Assembly: GCA_958296235.1 (NCBI GenBank)
Contig: OY282457.1
Coordinates: forward strand, 1,302,501 to 1,366,500
Length of the DNA stretch: 64,000 nt
Direction of reading: 5' to 3'
Origin: an uncultured Candidatus Binatia bacterium
GTDB taxonomy: Bacteria > Desulfobacterota > Binatia > Bin18
Position numbers and translations under genes: made by a program. Within the stretch, counting starts at the first letter, position 1. Every line of letters begins with the position of its first letter. This document shows positions 1 to 8,283 of the stretch, piece after piece. The notes beneath the pieces are model-generated. The model saw only the letters and a list, made by a program, of their open reading frames with translations. It had not been told where the DNA came from and did no database searches.

Positions 1-113
1 ATGCTATGAAAACACAAAAAAGGCAAAAGTGGCCCCTCTTCTCCTCCGTCTGTGCCCTGACCCTCTCCTCCAGACATAAGTGCCTGTTCCTTGACAAGAG
101 TCTGTCTCCCCAG

Positions 114-207
114 ACGTCATTCCGGGCTTGACCCGGAATCCAGCCCCCCTGGACTCCCGCCCCGTATCAAAGCCTGCCCCGGACTTGATCCGGGTACGGG
201 ATGACGT
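114..207. repeat. REP-like inverted repeat in the leader region
   Basis: The ends are inverted copies of each other (ACGTCATtCCgG at the left, CGGGATGACGT at the right). The inside holds two further small palindromes built on CCGGGcttgaCCCGG and CCGGacttgatCCGG. This is the layout of an intergenic REP/BIME-type palindromic element. No gene was found in 1-436; the rest of that stretch is the repeat at 257-344 plus low-complexity CACTCTCCACTCATCAC runs. Confidence 0.6.
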
Positions 208-256
208 TCTTTCGCGGGAGTGACGTGGCGGTCGGGCCGGAGGCCCTTCGACTCCG

Positions 257-344
257 CTCCGCTCCGCTCAGGGTGAACGGTAAAACTATCCACTCTCCAC
301 TCATCACTCATCACTCTCCACTCCGCTCCGCTCAGGGTGAACGG
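257..344. repeat. Two direct copies of a 24-bp dispersed repeat
   Basis: CTCCGCTCCGCTCAGGGTGAACGG occurs at 257-280 and again at 321-344. The copies are separated by a CACTC/ATCAC-rich spacer. A diverged inverted copy (CCGTTCGTCCTGAGCG) follows at 353-368. A related sequence (CCTGTCCTGAGCCCGGTCGAAGGA) lies inside hsdM at about 35857-35880, so the family is probably dispersed in this genome. Confidence 0.55.
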
Positions 345-455
345 GACCGCCGCCGTTCGTCCTGAGCGTCGCCCCAGAGGGGCGAAGTCAAAGGACCCAC
401 TGGAGCCCCGACCGCTATCTTGCAGCACACGTCTGAATGGAGGAGGCAATCCAAA

Positions 456-506
456 ATGAAACACGCCCGACTCTTCGCTTTACAGGCGGTGTGGCACGTT
501 CTATGA
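456..506 (+). other. Possible 16-codon leader ORF coupled to mlaE
   Basis: A strong Shine-Dalgarno (GGAGGAGG at 439-446) sits 9 nt before an ATG at 456. That ATG opens a 16-codon frame (MKHARLFALQAVWHVL) whose TGA at 504-506 overlaps the in-frame mlaE ATG at 503 (ATGA). It may be a coupling leader. It could also be a remnant of the true mlaE start frame. No comparative evidence is available. Confidence 0.35.
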
Positions 507-1660
507 AGAAGAGAGGGGCTGTGAGGCAGTGCGGCGGGACGGACACACCGGGAAGGAGAGCGCGGATTGTGGAACAGGACCGAGCAGCCATCGTACATGC
601 GCTCCGTGTCTCCGAACAGATTCTTTCCCTGGCGCGCGAACATACAGAGCGGATTGAGCAGTTACGGCCCGGCGCTCGGCACTGCCTCGACCTGGGGCAG
701 GTTCCACGTCTCAACGGTCTGGAAGCCGCAACCCTGCTGCGCCTCGTACAGCGCGGCAGAAGGCGAGGGGTGACGGTCCAGTTTACCGGCGTCCGTCAGC
801 AGGCCCAGCAAGCGTTTATCGGGCTTGATCTGAGCCTGCTCGACCCACCCGAACCTGTGCGCGGCAGACTGTCGCTGCTGGAGTCGATTGGCGACCATAC
901 CCTGACCGCGGTGGCAACGGGCCGGCGGCTGATCGAAATGATCGGCGAGCTCACCTACTGGCTGTGTATTGCCCCCTGGCGCGGGAAAAACATCAAATGG
1001 GACCGGACCCACGAACAGATCGTAAAAATTGGCGTGGACGGCATCCCGATTGTCACCTTTCTGTCCTTTCTGATCGGCGCGGTCCTGGCCCTGAACGCGG
1101 CCAGTCAGTTACGACAGTTCGGCGGCACCATCTATATTGCGAATCTCGTCGCTGTCTCCATGACGCGCGAGATGGCTCCCTTGATTACGGCTATTATTGT
1201 CGCCGGACGGAGTGGGTCGGCCATTACCGCAGAGCTTGGCACCATGATGGTGTCCGAAGAAATCGACGCCATGCGCACCATGGCCCTCAGTCCGGGTCGT
1301 TTTCTGCTGCTGCCGCGTATGCTCGCTCTGCTGTGCGCCGTGCCAGGTCTGACCATGCTCTCAAATGTGACCGGTATTTTCGGGGGGTATTGGGTCGGCG
1401 TGCTGGTCCTCGGGCTTGGCAGTCGGAATTATCTCCAGCAAACCGGCCAGGCCCTGCTGATGAGCGATCTGGTCACGGGCATGATTAAAAGTCTGGTCTT
1501 CGCCGTCCTGATCGGTTTGGTCGCCTGCTACCGGGGCTGCTATGTGCGCGGCGGGGCCGAAGGCGTGGGGACGAATACCACGGCCTCCGTTGTCGCTTCC
1601 ATTGTGCTGTGCATTCTGGCGGATGCCGTCTTTACCACCATCTTTTTCTATCTATCCTGA
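503..1660 (+). CDS. mlaE: MlaE-family ABC transporter permease with N-terminal STAS-like domain
   Basis: Inner-membrane permease of the Mla phospholipid transport complex. Roughly the first 120 residues look like a STAS/MlaB-type domain (the stretch around HCLDLGQVPRLNGLEAATLL). The MlaE permease domain follows, with several hydrophobic segments and the conserved region around AVSMTREMAPLITAIIVAGR and ELGTMMVSEEIDAMRT. Length (385 aa) is normal for the STAS-fused form. An upstream in-frame ATG at 437 has no ribosome site, whereas 503 overlaps the stop of a short leader with a strong one, so 503 is preferred. It is the first gene of a four-gene operon with mlaF, mlaD and a lipoprotein. The N-terminal STAS part would replace a separate MlaB. 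Confidence 0.9.
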   Translation: MKKRGAVRQCGGTDTPGRRARIVEQDRAAIVHALRVSEQILSLAREHTERIEQLRPGARHCLDLGQVPRLNGLEAATLLRLVQRGRRRGVTVQFTGVRQQAQQAFIGLDLSLLDPPEPVRGRLSLLESIGDHTLTAVATGRRLIEMIGELTYWLCIAPWRGKNIKWDRTHEQIVKIGVDGIPIVTFLSFLIGAVLALNAASQLRQFGGTIYIANLVAVSMTREMAPLITAIIVAGRSGSAITAELGTMMVSEEIDAMRTMALSPGRFLLLPRMLALLCAVPGLTMLSNVTGIFGGYWVGVLVLGLGSRNYLQQTGQALLMSDLVTGMIKSLVFAVLIGLVACYRGCYVRGGAEGVGTNTTASVVASIVLCILADAVFTTIFFYLS

Positions 1661-1679
1661 CCAATAGTGAGTCAGCGCA

Positions 1680-2516
1680 ATGGCAACCACGCCCGCCGCA
1701 CCGTCCGTTCCTCCCGCCGTTCAGGTTGACGGACTCGTGGCCGAGTACGACGGCCGGGCGGTTCTCGACCGCGTCAGCATGCAAGCCCGGCAAGGCGAGA
1801 TTACGGTGGTGTTAGGAGAAAGCGGCTGCGGAAAAACGACCCTGCTACGCCATATTGTCGGGCTGCTGACGCCAAAGACGGGCCGCGTCTGTATCAACGG
1901 GCAGGATTTTCAGGCGGCAAGCGAAGAGGAGCGGGAGCGGATCTTGCGTGACGTCGGCATGTCGTTTCAGGGTGGGGCTTTGTTCAGCTCTCTGACCCTG
2001 GAAGAGAATGTGGCCCTCCCTGTTATCGAACATACCCAGGTAGACCAGGAAACCGCGCTCATGCTGGCCAGAATGAAGCTCTGCGTCGTTGGCCTGGAAC
2101 ACGCCGCCCGATTGTTACCCGCCGAAATCAGCGGAGGCATGAAGAAACGGGCGGCCGTTGCCCGCGCGCTGGCCCTGGACCCCGGCCTGCTGCTCTTCGA
2201 CGAACTCTCAGCCGGTCTGGATCCGGTCACGGCCCGGGAATTGGACGAATTGGTCCTGCGCTTAAAAGAACAGCTGGGCGTGACTATCGTTATTGTGACG
2301 CATGAGCTCGGGAGTATTCAAATGATTGCTGACCGGGCCGTCATGTTGGACGCCGGAAAAGTCCTGGCCGCGGGCCCCTTAGACCAGGTTCGGCAGACAG
2401 ACCACCCGAAGGTCCGGGCCTTTTTTGATCGTCGGCCCCGCGCCAGGACCCTGCGCGGGGATTTGCGGGACAGCCTGATTATGAATGGAGAACGCTATGG
2501 GACAGGATCGGGTTAA
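1680..2516 (+). CDS. mlaF: MlaF-family ABC transporter ATP-binding protein
   Basis: ATPase that powers MCE-dependent phospholipid movement across the envelope. Visible motifs are Walker A (GESGCGKTT), the ABC signature in its MlaF variant (SGGMKKRAAVARAL), Walker B (LLLFDELSAGLDP) and the H-loop (VIVTHEL). At 278 aa the length is standard. It begins 19 nt after mlaE, and its 3' end overlaps mlaD. MlaF normally forms a dimer under two MlaE subunits with an MlaD hexamer on top; the gene order here supports the same complex. Confidence 0.93.
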   Translation: MATTPAAPSVPPAVQVDGLVAEYDGRAVLDRVSMQARQGEITVVLGESGCGKTTLLRHIVGLLTPKTGRVCINGQDFQAASEEERERILRDVGMSFQGGALFSSLTLEENVALPVIEHTQVDQETALMLARMKLCVVGLEHAARLLPAEISGGMKKRAAVARALALDPGLLLFDELSAGLDPVTARELDELVLRLKEQLGVTIVIVTHELGSIQMIADRAVMLDAGKVLAAGPLDQVRQTDHPKVRAFFDRRPRARTLRGDLRDSLIMNGERYGTGSG

Positions 2517-3432
2517 GGTCGGCCTGTTCGTCACGGTCAGCTTCTTTTTATTTGCCAGCGCCCTGCTGTGGCTGACTGGCTCACGTTTTTTTCAGCCGGT
2601 CGATGCCTACACCATTCTCTTTACGGAGTCGGTCAGCGGACTTTTGCCCGGCGCCGCGGTCGAATACCAGGGGGTGACCGTGGGGAAAGTCGAAACCATC
2701 GGTCTGACCCAGGACACGCCGCCCCGCGCTCGGGTGGCCATTGCGCTCCAGCCGGGCACCCCAATCCGGCAGGATACAACGGCGCATCTGATCGGCTCCT
2801 TTGTGACCGGCATTCGCTATATCGAACTGGCCGGGGGGTCGAGCGCCGCGCCGGTCCTGGACCCTGGGGCCGTCATTCCCGTGCAGCGCGGCGGACTTGA
2901 GGAGTTCCGGGACCGGGCCGGGGCCATTGCCGAACGCCTGCTGAACACCTTGACCCGCATTGAACAAGGGGTGCTGAGCGAACACAATCTGACCGCGGTC
3001 ACGGACTTCCTGAGCAATATGGCGCTGCTGACAAAAGACCTGCGCACCTCGCTGGCCGAAGTGTCAACGCCGGACACGCGGCTGGCCTTACGTCAGATGG
3101 TCGATAATTTAGCTCAGACTGCCGCCGGTCTGAAAAGCGCCACCGCCGCGATCAACACGATTCGGGAAGAGCTGTTTCAGGATGGCAAAGCCATGCTGGT
3201 CCAGATTCGGCACACCGCGGAGGTCACCGCCGACCTCGCCAACGACGTGCGTCGCCTGACCCAACACGTGGACGCGCTTGTCGTCGATAGCCGCCACGAG
3301 GTTCGGCAGGTCCTGAATAATTTGTCACACACCTCGCACGAACTCAGAGAGCTGAGCGAATCCTTACGGACTGACCCGTCGGCCCTGGTCTGGGGGCCGA
3401 CGGTCTCGGCCAAAGAAATTCCCGATCCATGA
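2497..3432 (+). CDS. mlaD: MlaD-family MCE-domain protein
   Basis: Periplasm-facing substrate-binding subunit of the Mla transporter. One N-terminal membrane anchor (about residues 8-28, GLFVTVSFFLFASALLWL) precedes a single MCE domain (VEYQGVTVGKVETIGL, then FVTGIRYIEL). A long helical C-terminal region (about residues 130-300) may form the coiled tail seen in longer MCE proteins. ATG 2497 has GGAG 6 nt upstream; an ATG at 2485 is possible but lacks a site. The gene overlaps mlaF by 20 nt and ends in a 4-nt ATGA overlap with the next gene, so translation is coupled. Confidence 0.9.
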   Translation: MGQDRVKVGLFVTVSFFLFASALLWLTGSRFFQPVDAYTILFTESVSGLLPGAAVEYQGVTVGKVETIGLTQDTPPRARVAIALQPGTPIRQDTTAHLIGSFVTGIRYIELAGGSSAAPVLDPGAVIPVQRGGLEEFRDRAGAIAERLLNTLTRIEQGVLSEHNLTAVTDFLSNMALLTKDLRTSLAEVSTPDTRLALRQMVDNLAQTAAGLKSATAAINTIREELFQDGKAMLVQIRHTAEVTADLANDVRRLTQHVDALVVDSRHEVRQVLNNLSHTSHELRELSESLRTDPSALVWGPTVSAKEIPDP

Positions 3433-4049
3433 GGTATCCCAGGCTCTTCTTTCCGGTTCTTCTTACCAGCCTTGTGCTCGGCGGGTGTAGCCTCACGCGC
3501 TCCAGACAAGAGGTGCAGTATTACGCCTTAACTCTGCCCACGCGCTCTGCTGCCCCGGCTGATCCGGCACCCATCACGGCGTCGCTCGTCGTACAGCCGT
3601 TCAGCGCCCAACCGCCGTATCATCGTGACCGCATGGTCTACCGCTCTTCCCCCTATGAGTTTGACTTTTATCACTATCACCGCTGGGTCACGAAACCGGC
3701 CGATATGCTCACCACCCTGACTCGGCGTTCACTGCAACAGTCGGGTCTCTTCACAACCGTCTATCCCACCCCAGACGCCCAGGCCGACCTGCGTCTCGGA
3801 GGCGTTGTCCGACAATACGAAGAAGTTGATCGGACGCAATCCTGGCAAGCCGCCCTGAGTATCGAGGTGTGGCTGTCCCGCTCCCGGGAGCCGGCCCCTT
3901 TTTGGTTCCGGTCCTATACCGCCACCCAGTCGGCGGCGAAACGCAATCCCGCGGCTGTGGCGGAAGCGATGAGCCGAAACTTGCAGGATATTCTTGAGCG
4001 CCTGACCCACGACCTGGCCGGCGCGCTGGCCACCAAGCCGCCCCCCTGA
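3429..4049 (+). CDS. PqiC/ABC_trans_aux-type outer-membrane lipoprotein
   Basis: The N-terminus is a lipoprotein signal with a lipobox LGG-C (Cys20). The mature part matches the PqiC/YmbA auxiliary-component family: an early YYAL strand, then a central region with PYHRDRMVYRSSPYEFDFYHYHRW and a C-terminal helix. Such lipoproteins sit in the outer membrane and cooperate with MCE proteins. It shares ATGA with mlaD. It occupies the place where MlaC would be expected, which suggests a PqiC-style rather than MlaC-style route to the outer membrane; that mechanism is inferred. Confidence 0.82.
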   Translation: MRYPRLFFPVLLTSLVLGGCSLTRSRQEVQYYALTLPTRSAAPADPAPITASLVVQPFSAQPPYHRDRMVYRSSPYEFDFYHYHRWVTKPADMLTTLTRRSLQQSGLFTTVYPTPDAQADLRLGGVVRQYEEVDRTQSWQAALSIEVWLSRSREPAPFWFRSYTATQSAAKRNPAAVAEAMSRNLQDILERLTHDLAGALATKPPP

Positions 4050-4126
4050 CAACGAGGAAATCTATAAGACAGCACGCCGGCTGTAGGAGCAGGCCCACAA
4101 CCCACCCCTGCAACGGAAAAGGGCGC

Positions 4127-6055
4127 CTATTCCCCGCCCACCGAGAACGCGATCAGGGCGTTGCCCGACATGCCGCCCCAAAAGCCGTAGCCGGCGTTGA
4201 CATACATCATGCCGTCCACAATGGTCGGCCCCGGGCCGTCAAAAGACCCGCCCTTGGTCTTGACGCCGTTGGTGCTCTCATACTCCTGATCGGCGTTGTA
4301 GTCCCAGACGACAGTCCCGGTGTCGGTGGCATAGCCGCGCAGGTGTCCGTCAACCGAACCGGAGAACACCACGCCGGGCAGGGCCGACACGGCCGCCGAT
4401 TGGGCCGGACTGCATTGGGGCCGGTCGCCACAGCCGACCGGCGGAACGTGCCAGGCGCGCTCGCCGCTCTCGATATCAAGGGCAAACATGCCGCCCCCAA
4501 CACTGCCGTCCAGGGTCGTGGCCCAGCCCGCGTCCGAATTTTCCACCGTCTTAATGCCGATATCCGACAGCGCCACATAGACCTGTCTGGCATCGGCCGC
4601 GGAACCCCACTGAATCCCGCCGGCCAGGCCGCCCTTCCCAACGCGGTGCTGCCACAGGATCTCACCGTCCCGGTCCGGGTCTATGGCATGCATCACCCCG
4701 GACTTCTGTCCGGCCAGGATCACCCGCCGACCGTTCGGTAAAATACGCAGGATCGGCGAGGAGGCAAAGTCGAGGTCAGGACCACGCGCCTCCGGGCAGT
4801 TGGTATCGTCCTCGATCTCGCAGCCGACATTCCAGGCGTCACCCGGAGTGAACTGTTTTGACCACAGGAATTTCCCAGTGCGCATATCAAAGGCCACCAC
4901 CGCATCGCTCGTCAGCGAGGCCGGGTCGGAGTAATTGTCGCCCGTGGTCACATAGATGCGGTTGCGCTCGGGATCGAGGACGGGCGAGGACCAGATCGAC
5001 GCGCCGGACGGCCCCCATAACTGCACCCCGATCGCGTTCTTGCGAACCGGCGCCGGCGGATCAGGAATGGTATACGCCTTCCAGACCTGTTTGCCGTTAA
5101 AGCGGTTCAAGGCGACCATGGAGCCACGGAAGGTGCAGCACTCATAGCTGGGATCGCCGCCGGCGACTTCTTCGAGCGCGGTGGCCGAGGCATAGATGCG
5201 GTTGCCGTGCGTTTTGGGTGTGGCCGTAATCCGCGACAAGGGGTGGTCGTCGATTTTGACCCGCCAGATCTGCTTGCCGGTTTGCGCGTCAAGGGCGTAT
5301 AAATTGGCCTCGACATCGCCGACATAGACGACGTAGCGCTGCGGGTTCGTGGCGGGCAGGCTATCAACCACCGGGGTTGAGCGGACGCCCGCCGTTGTTT
5401 TGACCGACCAGTGCAGGCAGCCGGTTTTGGCATCAAGCGCATACACCAGGCCCTTCATCGTTCCCACAAACACCCGGCCGCCCACCACCGTTGGCTGAGA
5501 GGTCTGGAAATCCATAGGCAGACCAAACACCCATTTGACCTTCAGCTCAGGCACCTGGTCGGCGCTGATGCCGGCGGCCGCCGCGGATTGGAAGCGGGTG
5601 TTGAAGTTATCGACCCCCCAGCCGTTCCACTGCGGAGCGCCGTCTTCAACCGCAAAGGTTCCTGGCGCGTCTTTACAAAACCCGGCGACCGTCTCGTCGG
5701 TGTCGGTTGGAGGCGGGAGTTTCTTACCGGTCATCCACTCCGATATGGCGCGCCGTTCTCGACCGGTCCGCATCATGCCCTGGAATTTCATCTTGCCGAG
5801 TTCCATGGAGTTCAAGACCATCAAGGCCGGCAGGCGTGACATGATGTCACGGTGCGGCGCGCGTTTGACCTGCCCCTCGTGGCAGCGCGCGCAGTGCGCC
5901 TGGTAGAGCGCTTCGCCGTCAGCTCCCCCTTCGGTTGGCGAGAAGGCCCAACTCGGCGCAATACTCATACCCAAAACACAGGCAATACCCGCAATGGCCT
6001 GGACCGTGACTCGTATGCTTTGGCGCACAGACCCGATAAACGCTGGGACAGACAT
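4127..6055 (-). CDS. PQQ-dependent cytochrome c quinoprotein, polyvinyl-alcohol-dehydrogenase type (paralog 1)
   Basis: Predicted periplasmic alcohol dehydrogenase of 642 aa. After a signal peptide (residues 1 to about 38, ending near APSWAF) comes a cytochrome c domain with haem motif CARCH (Cys55, Cys58, His59). PQQ beta-propeller repeats follow (VYALDAKTGCLHW, LYALDAQTGKQIW, VVAFDMRTGKFLW, MFALDIESGERAW). GDNYSDP and QWGSAADARQVYVALSD are typical of cytochrome-linked PVA dehydrogenases. Adjacent cysteines in YECCTFRG could form the vicinal disulfide that packs on PQQ. The start is set by AAGGAGGTC 8 nt upstream of ATG 6055; a longer frame to 6205 has no site and runs into the preceding terminator. 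The natural substrate is unknown. Confidence 0.87.
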   Translation of the reverse strand: MSVPAFIGSVRQSIRVTVQAIAGIACVLGMSIAPSWAFSPTEGGADGEALYQAHCARCHEGQVKRAPHRDIMSRLPALMVLNSMELGKMKFQGMMRTGRERRAISEWMTGKKLPPPTDTDETVAGFCKDAPGTFAVEDGAPQWNGWGVDNFNTRFQSAAAAGISADQVPELKVKWVFGLPMDFQTSQPTVVGGRVFVGTMKGLVYALDAKTGCLHWSVKTTAGVRSTPVVDSLPATNPQRYVVYVGDVEANLYALDAQTGKQIWRVKIDDHPLSRITATPKTHGNRIYASATALEEVAGGDPSYECCTFRGSMVALNRFNGKQVWKAYTIPDPPAPVRKNAIGVQLWGPSGASIWSSPVLDPERNRIYVTTGDNYSDPASLTSDAVVAFDMRTGKFLWSKQFTPGDAWNVGCEIEDDTNCPEARGPDLDFASSPILRILPNGRRVILAGQKSGVMHAIDPDRDGEILWQHRVGKGGLAGGIQWGSAADARQVYVALSDIGIKTVENSDAGWATTLDGSVGGGMFALDIESGERAWHVPPVGCGDRPQCSPAQSAAVSALPGVVFSGSVDGHLRGYATDTGTVVWDYNADQEYESTNGVKTKGGSFDGPGPTIVDGMMYVNAGYGFWGGMSGNALIAFSVGGE

Positions 6056-6133
6056 ACCCTGACCTCCTTTTTCCGCTGTTCCCCCTTTTTGCCCTGGAGA
6101 AGCGTTTTGTGTCAAACCCCTCCGACGTACAGA

Positions 6134-6166
6134 CAAAAAAAGGGTCGCCCCTGTGGGCGACCCTTT
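6134..6166 (-). terminator. Rho-independent terminator after PQQ paralog 2
   Basis: A perfect 11-bp stem (AAGGGTCGCCC at 6140-6150 with GGGCGACCCTT at 6155-6165, loop CTGT) is followed, in the minus-strand reading, by a run of seven T. It lies 28 nt past the stop of the gene at 6195-8114 and before the start of the next paralog, so the two genes are at least partly separate transcripts. Confidence 0.9.
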
Positions 6167-6194
6167 CCTGCGTTTCTTCAGACGCAAGAGCCAA

Positions 6195-8114
6195 CTACTC
6201 GCCATTTACCGAGAAGGCAATCAAGGCATTACCTGATTGACCTCCCCAAAAACCATAGCCGGAATTGACGTACAGCATGCCGTCCACGATCGTTGGGCCA
6301 GGGCCATCAAACGACCCCCCTCGCGTCTGTACCCCGTTCGTGCTCTCATACTCCTGGTCGGCGTTGTAATCCCACACGACCTCCCCGGTGTCGGTCGCGT
6401 AGCCACGCAGATGACCATCGACAGAACCGGAAAACACCACACCCGGAAGAGCGGAAACCGCAGCAGATTGCGCCGGACTACACTTGGGCCGGCCCTCACA
6501 GCTAACAGGCGGAACATACCATTTGCGCTCACCGCTTTCGATGTCGAGCGCAAACATGCCGCCGCCAACGCTGCCATCCAACCGCACCGCCCAGCCCGTA
6601 TCAGAATCCGAAATCGGGACCATGCCAATATCGGACAGCGCGACATAAACCTGCTTGGCGTCGGCTGCCGATCCCCACTGAATGCCACCCGCCAGGCCCC
6701 CCTTGCCGACGCGATGTTGCCACAGAATCTCACCATTGCGATCAGGGTCTATGGCGTGCATCACGCCCGACTTTTGCCCAGCGAGAATGACCCGCCGGCC
6801 ATTCGGCAAAATGCGCAGAATCGGTGACGACGCAAAGTCCAGGTCCGGCCCGCGAGCTTCAGGGCAATTGATATCTTCATCCATCTCACAGCCGACATTC
6901 CAGGCATCACCCGCGGTGAACTGTTTTGACCACAGCAGCTTGCCAGTCCGCATATCGAAGGCAACAACAGCATCGCTCGTGAGTGAGGCCGGATCGGAAT
7001 AATTGTCGCCCGTGGCGGCATAGAGCCGGTTACGCTCGGGATCAAGGGCGGGCGAAGACCAGATCGACGCGCCGGACGGTCCCCATAATTGGGTCCCGAT
7101 CGCATTCTTGCGTGTCGGCGCGGGTGGGTCGGGAAGCGTATATCCCGTCCACACTAATTTGCCGTTAAACCGATTGAGCGCCATCAATTTGCCCCGAAAG
7201 GTACAGCATTCATACTGAGGGTCAGCACCCGCAACCTCTTCGAGCGCGGTGGTCGAAACGTAGATGCGGTTGCCGTGCGTTTTGGGCGTGCCGGTAATGG
7301 TGGCGAGGGGATGATCGTCCACGTCCACTTTCCACAATTGCTTCCCCGTGCGGGCATCGAGCGCATAGACATTCGCCTCTGTGTCCCCCACATACACCAC
7401 ATAGCGCGGCGGATTTGTCCCTGGCAGAGTATCCACCACCATAGTCGCGCGCACCCCACCGGAGGTCTTGGCAGACCAGTATAAACAACCGGTTTTGGCA
7501 TCGAGCGCATATACCCGCCCTTTGACCGAGCCAATAAAAACACGCCCGCCCGCAACGGTCGGCTGGGAGGCCCGGAAATCCAGGGGCAAACCAAACACCC
7601 ATTTGACCTTCAGGTGGGGAACCTGGTCTGCGCTGATGCCGGCCTGCTCCGCAGACTGATAACGGGTGTTGAAGCCGTCAGCCCCCCAGCCATTCCACTG
7701 TGGCGCGCCGTCTTCAATAGAAAAAATGCCGGGAGCATCTTCACAAAACCCGGCAACCGTCGCCTCTTTATCCGAGGGTGGCGGGAGCTTTTTGCCCGTG
7801 ATCCATTCGGACATGGCCCGCTTTTCGCCACTGGTCCGAATCCAGCCCTGGACTCGCATCTTTCCGACTTCGAGCGAGTGCAGCACCATTTCTGCGGGGA
7901 GTTTTGATAGGACTTCACGGTGGGGCGCCCGCTTCACTTGTCCTTCGTGACAGTGGGCGCAGTAGCGGCCATAGAGTCGCTCTCCATCAGCCTGTTCCGA
8001 CGGCGAGAAGGCCCAACTGGACGTCGCCATGAATAGCCCAAGCGCAAGGGTCAACACGCTCGACCCGCCTCTGGTAATAATTGTGTTCGGCCAGGTTCTC
8101 TCTGTTTCGGTCAT
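6195..8114 (-). CDS. PQQ-dependent cytochrome c quinoprotein, polyvinyl-alcohol-dehydrogenase type (paralog 2)
   Basis: At 639 aa it has the same architecture as its neighbours: signal peptide to about residue 36 (TSSWAF), haem motif CAHCH, then the PQQ propeller with YECCTFRG, GDNYSDP and QWGSAADAKQVYVALSD. It shares long identical stretches with paralog 1, for example across the NCPEARGPDLDFASSPILR region, so one of the two is probably a fairly recent duplicate. A ribosome site (AAGGAGGG) precedes ATG 8114. It is bounded by an intrinsic terminator on each side, so it may be transcribed alone. Confidence 0.87.
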   Translation of the reverse strand: MTETERTWPNTIITRGGSSVLTLALGLFMATSSWAFSPSEQADGERLYGRYCAHCHEGQVKRAPHREVLSKLPAEMVLHSLEVGKMRVQGWIRTSGEKRAMSEWITGKKLPPPSDKEATVAGFCEDAPGIFSIEDGAPQWNGWGADGFNTRYQSAEQAGISADQVPHLKVKWVFGLPLDFRASQPTVAGGRVFIGSVKGRVYALDAKTGCLYWSAKTSGGVRATMVVDTLPGTNPPRYVVYVGDTEANVYALDARTGKQLWKVDVDDHPLATITGTPKTHGNRIYVSTTALEEVAGADPQYECCTFRGKLMALNRFNGKLVWTGYTLPDPPAPTRKNAIGTQLWGPSGASIWSSPALDPERNRLYAATGDNYSDPASLTSDAVVAFDMRTGKLLWSKQFTAGDAWNVGCEMDEDINCPEARGPDLDFASSPILRILPNGRRVILAGQKSGVMHAIDPDRNGEILWQHRVGKGGLAGGIQWGSAADAKQVYVALSDIGMVPISDSDTGWAVRLDGSVGGGMFALDIESGERKWYVPPVSCEGRPKCSPAQSAAVSALPGVVFSGSVDGHLRGYATDTGEVVWDYNADQEYESTNGVQTRGGSFDGPGPTIVDGMLYVNSGYGFWGGQSGNALIAFSVNGE

Positions 8115-8234
8115 GAGTGCACTCCCTCCTTATCTCCTCATTCTTTTGCCTCTTGGCAGGGTTCCGTGTCAAACCCCTGCGTCTCTCACGGGGCTCTTGC
8201 AGGAGACATCCTCGCCTTCCCTCAGCAAGAACAT

Positions 8235-8264
8235 GAAAAAGGGCGACCGTTTGGTCACCCTTTT
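8235..8264 (-). terminator. Rho-independent terminator after PQQ paralog 3
   Basis: AAAAGGGCGACC (8237-8248) pairs with GGTCACCCTTTT (8253-8264) around a GTTT loop, with one mismatch. A T-run follows on the minus strand. It lies directly past the stop of the gene at 8284-10200. Its core (AAGGGYGACC) resembles the terminator at 6134-6166, as expected if terminator and gene were duplicated together. Confidence 0.8.
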
Positions 8265-8283
8265 CACCAGACAAGAGCGCGCA

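Noticed and set aside
1..436. Coding region before mlaE
   Set aside because: The open frames on the minus strand come from palindromic repeats and have no ribosome site or recognisable product.
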